Of a stretch of 16,825 nucleotides of DNA, positions 13,578 through 16,825 are shown in pieces. The translations under genes and the position numbers were made by a program. The notes beneath the pieces were generated by a model. That model was not told where the DNA came from. It searched no databases and saw nothing but the letters and a program-made list of their open reading frames with translations. This DNA is from Actinomycetota bacterium (GTDB lineage: Bacteria; Actinomycetota; Thermoleophilia; Solirubrobacterales; Solirubrobacteraceae). Position 1 is the stretch's first letter. Every line of letters begins with the position of its first letter. The stretch is from positions 1-16,825 of the forward strand of contig VAWY01000146.1 in the NCBI GenBank assembly GCA_005888335.1, written 5' to 3'.

Positions 13578-13607
13578 TTGACCTTCGGTCTCGAGACCGA
13601 AGGTCAA
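13578..13607. repeat. 30-bp perfect palindrome
   Basis: The left arm TTGACCTTCGGTCTC is followed directly by its exact reverse complement. The stretch TGACCTTCGGT also occurs in the tRNA-Arg fragment at 13669-13679, where it is the complement of the anticodon-stem region, so the palindrome may have arisen from tRNA or att sequence. Confidence 0.75.
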
Positions 13608-13612
13608 AACCA

Positions 13613-13642
13613 CGAAAACCCCAGCATTCACCGGGGTTTTCG
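13613..13642. terminator. Rho-independent terminator after tRNA fragment
   Basis: Stem CGAAAACCCC / GGGGTTTTCG of 10 bp with a 10-nt loop. In the minus direction it starts 2 nt after the tRNA 3' end and ends in a T-run, so it is the tRNA terminator; its symmetry would allow both directions. Confidence 0.75.
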
Positions 13643-13644
13643 AG

Positions 13645-13694
13645 CGCGCCCGACAGGATTCGAACCTGTGACCTTCGGTTCCGTAGACCGACAG
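13645..13694 (-). pseudogene. 3' half of a tRNA-Arg (ACG) gene, probable att core
   Basis: On the minus strand the anticodon stem-loop (TCGGT-CTACGGA-ACCGA, anticodon ACG), variable region, T-arm (ACAGG-TTCGAAT-CCTGT) and acceptor 3' strand CGGGCGC with discriminator G are all present. The D-arm and the 5' acceptor strand (which should read GCGCCCG) are absent; the sequence departs from tRNA at about 13695. A tRNA cut at the anticodon stem next to a broken integrase is the usual signature of an att site. Whether a complete copy exists elsewhere cannot be seen. Confidence 0.8.
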
Positions 13695-13734
13695 CCACGG
13701 GGTGATATTTGGCTGTGTAGAGCCAAATCCGTGG
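13695..13734. repeat. Bulged 14-bp hairpin at the tRNA fragment boundary
   Basis: CCACGG (13695-13700), a 6-nt bulge, ATTTGGCT (13707-13714), loop GTGTAG, AGCCAAAT (13721-13728) and CCGTGG (13729-13734). It begins exactly where tRNA similarity ends. It may mark the recombination core or a structured single-strand att site. Confidence 0.55.
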
Positions 13735-13738
13735 TCCC

Positions 13739-13760
13739 AACTCGCCAAAAACTCGCCAGA
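13739..13760. repeat. Second pair of 11-bp repeats
   Basis: AACTCGCCAAA (13739-13749) and AACTCGCCAGA (13750-13760), with a partial third unit AACTCG starting at 13761. They lie 231 bp from the first pair in the same orientation. The stretch from 13767 to 14008 holds no recognisable gene. Confidence 0.5.
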
Positions 13761-14008
13761 AACTCGAGGAGAGCCCGACGTTGTCAAGGCGCGCCGCGGA
13801 CCGGGGACTCGGGCGCTCGCATCTGGGGCGAGAGCGCACGCGGCGAGCGCGGCGCCGCCGCCTCGCTCCTTCCCGTGGATGCCGGCCGGGATCCCTGCGC
13901 CGGCGCCGCCCTCGCGGACAGGGGCGAACGCCGAGGGCGGCGCGAGCACCGGTCATCCGCGGCCCGAAACGGCTGGCCGCCACGGGCGTGCAGGGCGACT
14001 CCCGCAGA

Positions 14009-14020
14009 TAGGCTGTTGTC
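14009..14020 (+). promoter_or_regulatory. Probable -10 box of a leaderless vapBC transcript
   Basis: TAGGCT at 14009-14014 ends 6 nt before the vapB ATG. With a transcription start at the usual 6-8 nt, the message would begin at or next to the ATG, which agrees with the lack of an SD. No convincing -35 was found. Confidence 0.45.
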
Positions 14021-14266
14021 ATGGCCACCGCGCGTCGCACCGTCCGCGTCGAGCTCGACGAGAGGCTCGTGTCACGCGCGCGCGCGCAAGCGCGCGACGA
14101 CAGCCGGCCCGATGACGAGATCATCGAGGATGCCCTCAGCCGCTACCTCCTAGAGCGCCTACTCGACAACACCCAGCAACGCTCCAATCTGGGCGAGGAA
14201 GAGGCCACGCGCCTGGCGGTCGAGGAACTGCACGCCATGCGGCGCGAGCGCGACGCCGCTGCGTGA
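14021..14266 (+). CDS. VapB-type antitoxin (ribbon-helix-helix)
   Basis: An 81-residue protein with an N-terminal strand-helix-helix, TARRTVRVELDERLVSRARA then DDEIIEDALSRYLLERLL, as in ribbon-helix-helix DNA-binding antitoxins. The charged C-terminal part (GEEEATRLAVEELHAMRRER) would bind and neutralise the toxin. It likely dimerises and represses its own promoter (family knowledge). The stop overlaps the toxin start as GTGA at 14263-14266. The ATG follows a -10-like box directly. Confidence 0.82.
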   Translation: MATARRTVRVELDERLVSRARAQARDDSRPDDEIIEDALSRYLLERLLDNTQQRSNLGEEEATRLAVEELHAMRRERDAAA

Positions 14267-14673
14267 CGCGCGCGGTCGTCGACTCAAGCGTCCTCGTCTC
14301 CGCGCTCATCGCTCGACGCGACACGCCGCCGAGCCAGGTGCTCCGGGCATGGGCGCGCGAGCGCTTCGAGCTCGTCGTCAGCCCGAGGCTCATCGCCGAG
14401 GTCGCCGGCGTCCTCGCCCGCCCGAAGTTCGAGCCCTACCTCAGACCAGACGAGGCCAGCGACTTCCTCGACATGCTGCGCAGCGACGCCGTCGTTCACC
14501 CCGATCCCGCCGTCGTCGAGCGGGTGACCCGCGACCCCGGCGACGACTACCTCGTCGCCCTCGCCAGGGCCGCCCAGGCGGTGCTGGTCTCCAGCGACCG
14601 CGACGTCCTCGAGGCCGACATCGGCGACATCGAGGTGCTCAGCGCTCGCGAATTCCTCGACCGGCTCGCGTGA
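14263..14673 (+). CDS. PIN-domain toxin (VapC-like)
   Basis: A 136-residue PIN-domain ribonuclease. Metal-binding acids fit the family: D7 in AVVDSSVLVSALIARRDTPP, E in SPRLIAEVAGVLARPKFEPY, and the acidic pair in DPGDDYLVALARAAQAVLVS followed by SSDRDVLE. The arrangement is that of the COG1569 group of TA-associated PIN proteins. It would cleave RNA, possibly tRNA, when the antitoxin is lost. The start is GTG at 14263, overlapping the antitoxin stop by 4 bp. It converges with the quinone oxidoreductase gene with 15 nt between stops. Position next to the att remnant suggests it came with a mobile element (inference). Confidence 0.88.
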   Translation: MTRAVVDSSVLVSALIARRDTPPSQVLRAWARERFELVVSPRLIAEVAGVLARPKFEPYLRPDEASDFLDMLRSDAVVHPDPAVVERVTRDPGDDYLVALARAAQAVLVSSDRDVLEADIGDIEVLSAREFLDRLA

Positions 14674-14688
14674 CCACGGTCCGCGGCG

Positions 14689-15675
14689 TCAGCGCACGTC
14701 CAGGACGATCTTGCCGAGTGCCTGGCGACGTTCGATGACCTTGAGGGCCTCCGCCGCCTGGTCCAGCGCGAAGCGCTGACCGATCAACGGCCGCACGAAG
14801 CCGTCGTCCACCAAGCGGTTGACCTCACGGCCGATCTCGCGCGCGCCGTCAGGGTCTCCCAATGCGTACTCGCCCCACGCTGCGCCGACCACCTCGGTGT
14901 TGTTGAGCAGCAGGCGGTTGACCTTCACCGCCGGAATCTCGCCACCGCTGAAGCCGACGGCGACCAGCCGGCCGCACCGGCGTAGCGACCGGAGGCTGAC
15001 CGTGAAGCGCTCGCCCCCCACCGGATCGATGACGACGTCGACCCCACCCCCGGACAGCTCCTTGGCCTCGTCCCTCCACGGTCCGGTCGAGCGCAGGACC
15101 TCGTCGGCGCCCGCTTCGCGCGCAAAGCGTTCCTTCTCGTCGTCGGACACGACCGCGACGGTCCGTGCGCGAAGCGCCTTGGCGACCTGCAGCGTCGCCG
15201 TGCCGACGCCGCCCGCCGCGCCGTGCACGAGCACCGTCTCACCGGCCTTCAGGCGCCCGCGCGTCACGAGCGCGAAGTACGCGGTGTGGTAGTTGACGAT
15301 CAATCCTGCGCCCTCGACGAAGTCCAGCGCCTCGGGCAGCTTGAACGTGAGGAACTCGGGCGCCACCGCCACCTCGGCGAACCCGCCGAGCAGGCAGCCC
15401 GCAGCGACGCGGTCGCCGGGCCTGACACCAGCGCCGTCCGGGGCGCTGCGGACGATCCCCGACACCTCGATGCCCGGCACGAACGGCACCGGTGGCTTGA
15501 TCTGGTACATGCCCCGCGTCTGGAGCAGCTCCGGGAACGACGCGCCGGCGGCGTGCACGTCTACGATCACCTCGCTGCCTGGAAAGAGCGGGTGCGAAGC
15601 CTCCGGCTCCGGAAGCTCGACGAGTTTCAGGCCGGTGTCGGGCCCACTCAGCTCGACGATCTGCACCGCCTTCAT
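14689..15675 (-). CDS. Quinone oxidoreductase, zinc-independent MDR family
   Basis: A 328-residue NADPH-dependent enzyme of the medium-chain dehydrogenase/reductase superfamily. The N-terminal GroES-like part contains EVIVDVHAAGASFPELLQTR and VPGIEVSGIVRSAPDGAGVRP followed by GDRVAAG; the Rossmann domain has VHGAAGGVGTATLQVAKALR for the cofactor and AREAGADEVLRS. The zinc-ligand cysteines of alcohol dehydrogenases are absent. The substrate may be a quinone or an enoyl compound. The ATG at 15675 is fixed by a strong SD (GGGAGG, about 6 nt upstream); 18 more residues upstream to 15729 are not needed. The MCE gene lies about 100 nt upstream on the same strand. Confidence 0.93.
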   Translation of the reverse strand: MKAVQIVELSGPDTGLKLVELPEPEASHPLFPGSEVIVDVHAAGASFPELLQTRGMYQIKPPVPFVPGIEVSGIVRSAPDGAGVRPGDRVAAGCLLGGFAEVAVAPEFLTFKLPEALDFVEGAGLIVNYHTAYFALVTRGRLKAGETVLVHGAAGGVGTATLQVAKALRARTVAVVSDDEKERFAREAGADEVLRSTGPWRDEAKELSGGGVDVVIDPVGGERFTVSLRSLRRCGRLVAVGFSGGEIPAVKVNRLLLNNTEVVGAAWGEYALGDPDGAREIGREVNRLVDDGFVRPLIGQRFALDQAAEALKVIERRQALGKIVLDVR

Positions 15676-15678
15676 ACT

Positions 15679-15688
15679 CAACCTCCCT
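15679..15688 (-). promoter_or_regulatory. Strong ribosome binding site of the quinone oxidoreductase
   Basis: Minus strand AGGGAGGTTG just before the ATG. It is one of the few textbook Shine-Dalgarno sites in the window and decides the start at 15675. Confidence 0.7.
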
Positions 15689-15777
15689 GCGCCGTTGGCG
15701 GCGCCTCGTTTCGGTGGCGGACACGCCATCGCTCACTTGCCGGCGCGTCGAGCGACTCGACGCCCCGGCTCTCGACA

Positions 15778-16825
15778 TCAAGGCGGCGCCAGTTGGAGCC
15801 GCGGGTAGTAGGCGGTCACCCCGTTGAACTCCCAGGGGCCCTGCACGACGCAGGGCGGGACGCCGCTACCGATCGGCGGCACGAGCGCCCGGTTGCCTGT
15901 ATGACGGCAGTCGTAGCTCTTCAGGAATCCCCCGCGCTTGATGTCGTCGAGCGCGTCGGCTTTCGGGTACGCGTTGGATCGGTTCGTCGGCAGCTTCTTG
16001 ACGAAGCCCGCGATGCTCTCGTTCGACAGGTATGCCGCACCGCCAGCGCGACCGATGATCTTGCCCTGCGGGCCGACCATCTTGCCGTTCAGGACCGCCC
16101 CGACGTTGGTCAGAGTGCCGATGACCGCGGAAGAGCGATACAGGCCCAGCAGTTGCATGAAGGGGATGAGCTCGCGCGAAGCCGGATACGCCGGTTTCAG
16201 CGCCGACGGCGCGGCGCGAAGGACGCGGCTCAGCGACGGCAGACCGCGGTTGCCCGCGGCCATCGTCGCCGGAAGGGCTCGGAAGACCCGCCCGAACTCG
16301 GGGGAGGCGGTCGCAACGGCCTCGACGGCGGGTCGTAGTCGTGGGGCGGCCGGGCGCAACGCACGCGCGGCCGCGTTGAGATCAGGACTCGCCGCGGTGA
16401 CCGTCTTCGACGTCTCTCGAGCTGGCGGAGGAAGGCGGGCATGGCCCGGACCGTCGCCGCCAGCGCGCGGTTTCGCCGGCCCGTCACGCGGAAGAGGTCG
16501 TTGCCGGCGCGGACGGCACCCTGTCGCTCGCCTACCGCGTCGAAGACCTTCCCGCATTCGCGATCGGCCCCTGGAGTTGGCTGCTCTGCCCGTCAAGGGT
16601 CTCGAGGACGTCGTCCAGGTTGGCGGTGTACGGCGCGCTATGGCCCAGCGTGTCGTTGAGCGCACCGGCTCGGCCGTGAAATGCCGTCGCCAGGCCGGCG
16701 AACAGCCTTTGCATCCGCTCGCGCGTCCTGGGTTCGAAGGTGCCGAGAAACTCGTCGAACTGCACCGACGGTCGCACGCTCGTCGGCGAAAGGCTGCCTC
16801 CCTCCGGGATCGTCGGCGCAGTGGA
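15778..16825 (-). pseudogene. MCE-family (MlaD-like) protein, C-terminal part with two frameshifts
   Basis: Homology extends over three frames. From the right edge: PTIPEGGSLSPTSVRPSVQF and DEFLGTFEPRTRERMQRLFA up to LQGPIANAG; then, after a one-base loss at about 16548-16556, KVFDAVGERQGAVRAGNDLF to VRAMPAFLRQLER; then, after a second loss at about 16411-16420, ETSKTVTAASPDLNAAARAL to the stop. The last part keeps ELIPFMQLLGLYRSSAVIGT and the tail GPWEFNGVTAYYPRLQLAPP. Such proteins carry an N-terminal membrane anchor and an MCE domain (outside the window) and move lipids between membrane and wall. Either a recent pseudogene or two sequencing errors; the good conservation around both sites leaves this open. 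Confidence 0.8.

Noticed and set aside
13645..13721. Complete tRNA-Arg gene
   Set aside because: The D-arm and the 5' acceptor strand are missing, so only the 3' half is called.
14078..14096. Alternating CG run inside the vapB gene as Z-DNA or repeat
   Set aside because: It is a short stretch explained by Arg/Ala codons of the coding region.
1..16825. CRISPR array, IS transposase, rRNA or riboswitch
   Set aside because: No regularly spaced repeats, no transposase motifs other than the integrase remnant, and no rRNA or recognisable riboswitch were seen.

Overview
The window is GC-rich (roughly 70% by eye), densely coded on both strands, uses GTG starts and often lacks clear Shine-Dalgarno sites. 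With the MCE-type lipid-transfer protein, the zinc-finger anti-sigma factor and the general style of the proteins, this suggests an actinobacterium, most likely of the Thermoleophilia/Solirubrobacterales. That placement is inference; there is no rRNA or other marker gene.

Layout. (1) 1-3423, minus strand: an operon reading helical hypothetical protein, 7Fe ferredoxin, Dps, aconitase (open at the left edge). (2) 3498-4282, minus strand: four very small proteins in two pairs, each pair joined by an ATGA stop/start overlap. (3) 4451-8483: a stress block with a helical hypothetical protein, a universal stress protein (Usp), a WrbA/flavodoxin-like protein on the minus strand, a tandem Usp, a second divergent tandem Usp, an 18-codon mini-ORF and a hemerythrin-type HHE protein. 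(4) 8492-9455, minus strand: an ECF sigma factor and its zinc-finger anti-sigma partner. (5) 9517-12372: a Usp-like protein (minus), a patatin-like phospholipase with an upstream mini-ORF, a small conserved protein, a Usp (minus), the 20-codon stump of another Usp, and a small membrane protein. (6) 12554-13766: remnant of an integrated element, with a broken tyrosine recombinase, 11-bp repeats, a 30-bp palindrome, a terminator and the 3' half of a tRNA-Arg gene. (7) 14021-14673: a VapBC-type toxin-antitoxin pair. (8) 14689-16825, minus strand: an MDR-family quinone oxidoreductase and the frameshifted C-terminal part of an MCE protein.

How it fits together. Regions 1-5 look like one stress or dormancy island. 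Usp proteins, ferredoxin, Dps, hemerythrin and a flavodoxin-like protein recall the gene content of the mycobacterial DosR regulon, but no DosR/DosS gene is present here. The most notable non-coding signal is a recurrent 20-bp element, best form GGATG-N9-CCCCAT, found upstream of at least six and perhaps ten transcription units on both strands. Its last base lies mostly 35-39 nt before the start codon. It would tie the iron-protein operon, the small membrane-protein pair and the Usp genes into one regulon or one promoter class. A second recurring theme is the chain of ATGA overlaps, some through mini-ORFs, one of which is visibly the decayed stump of a Usp gene.
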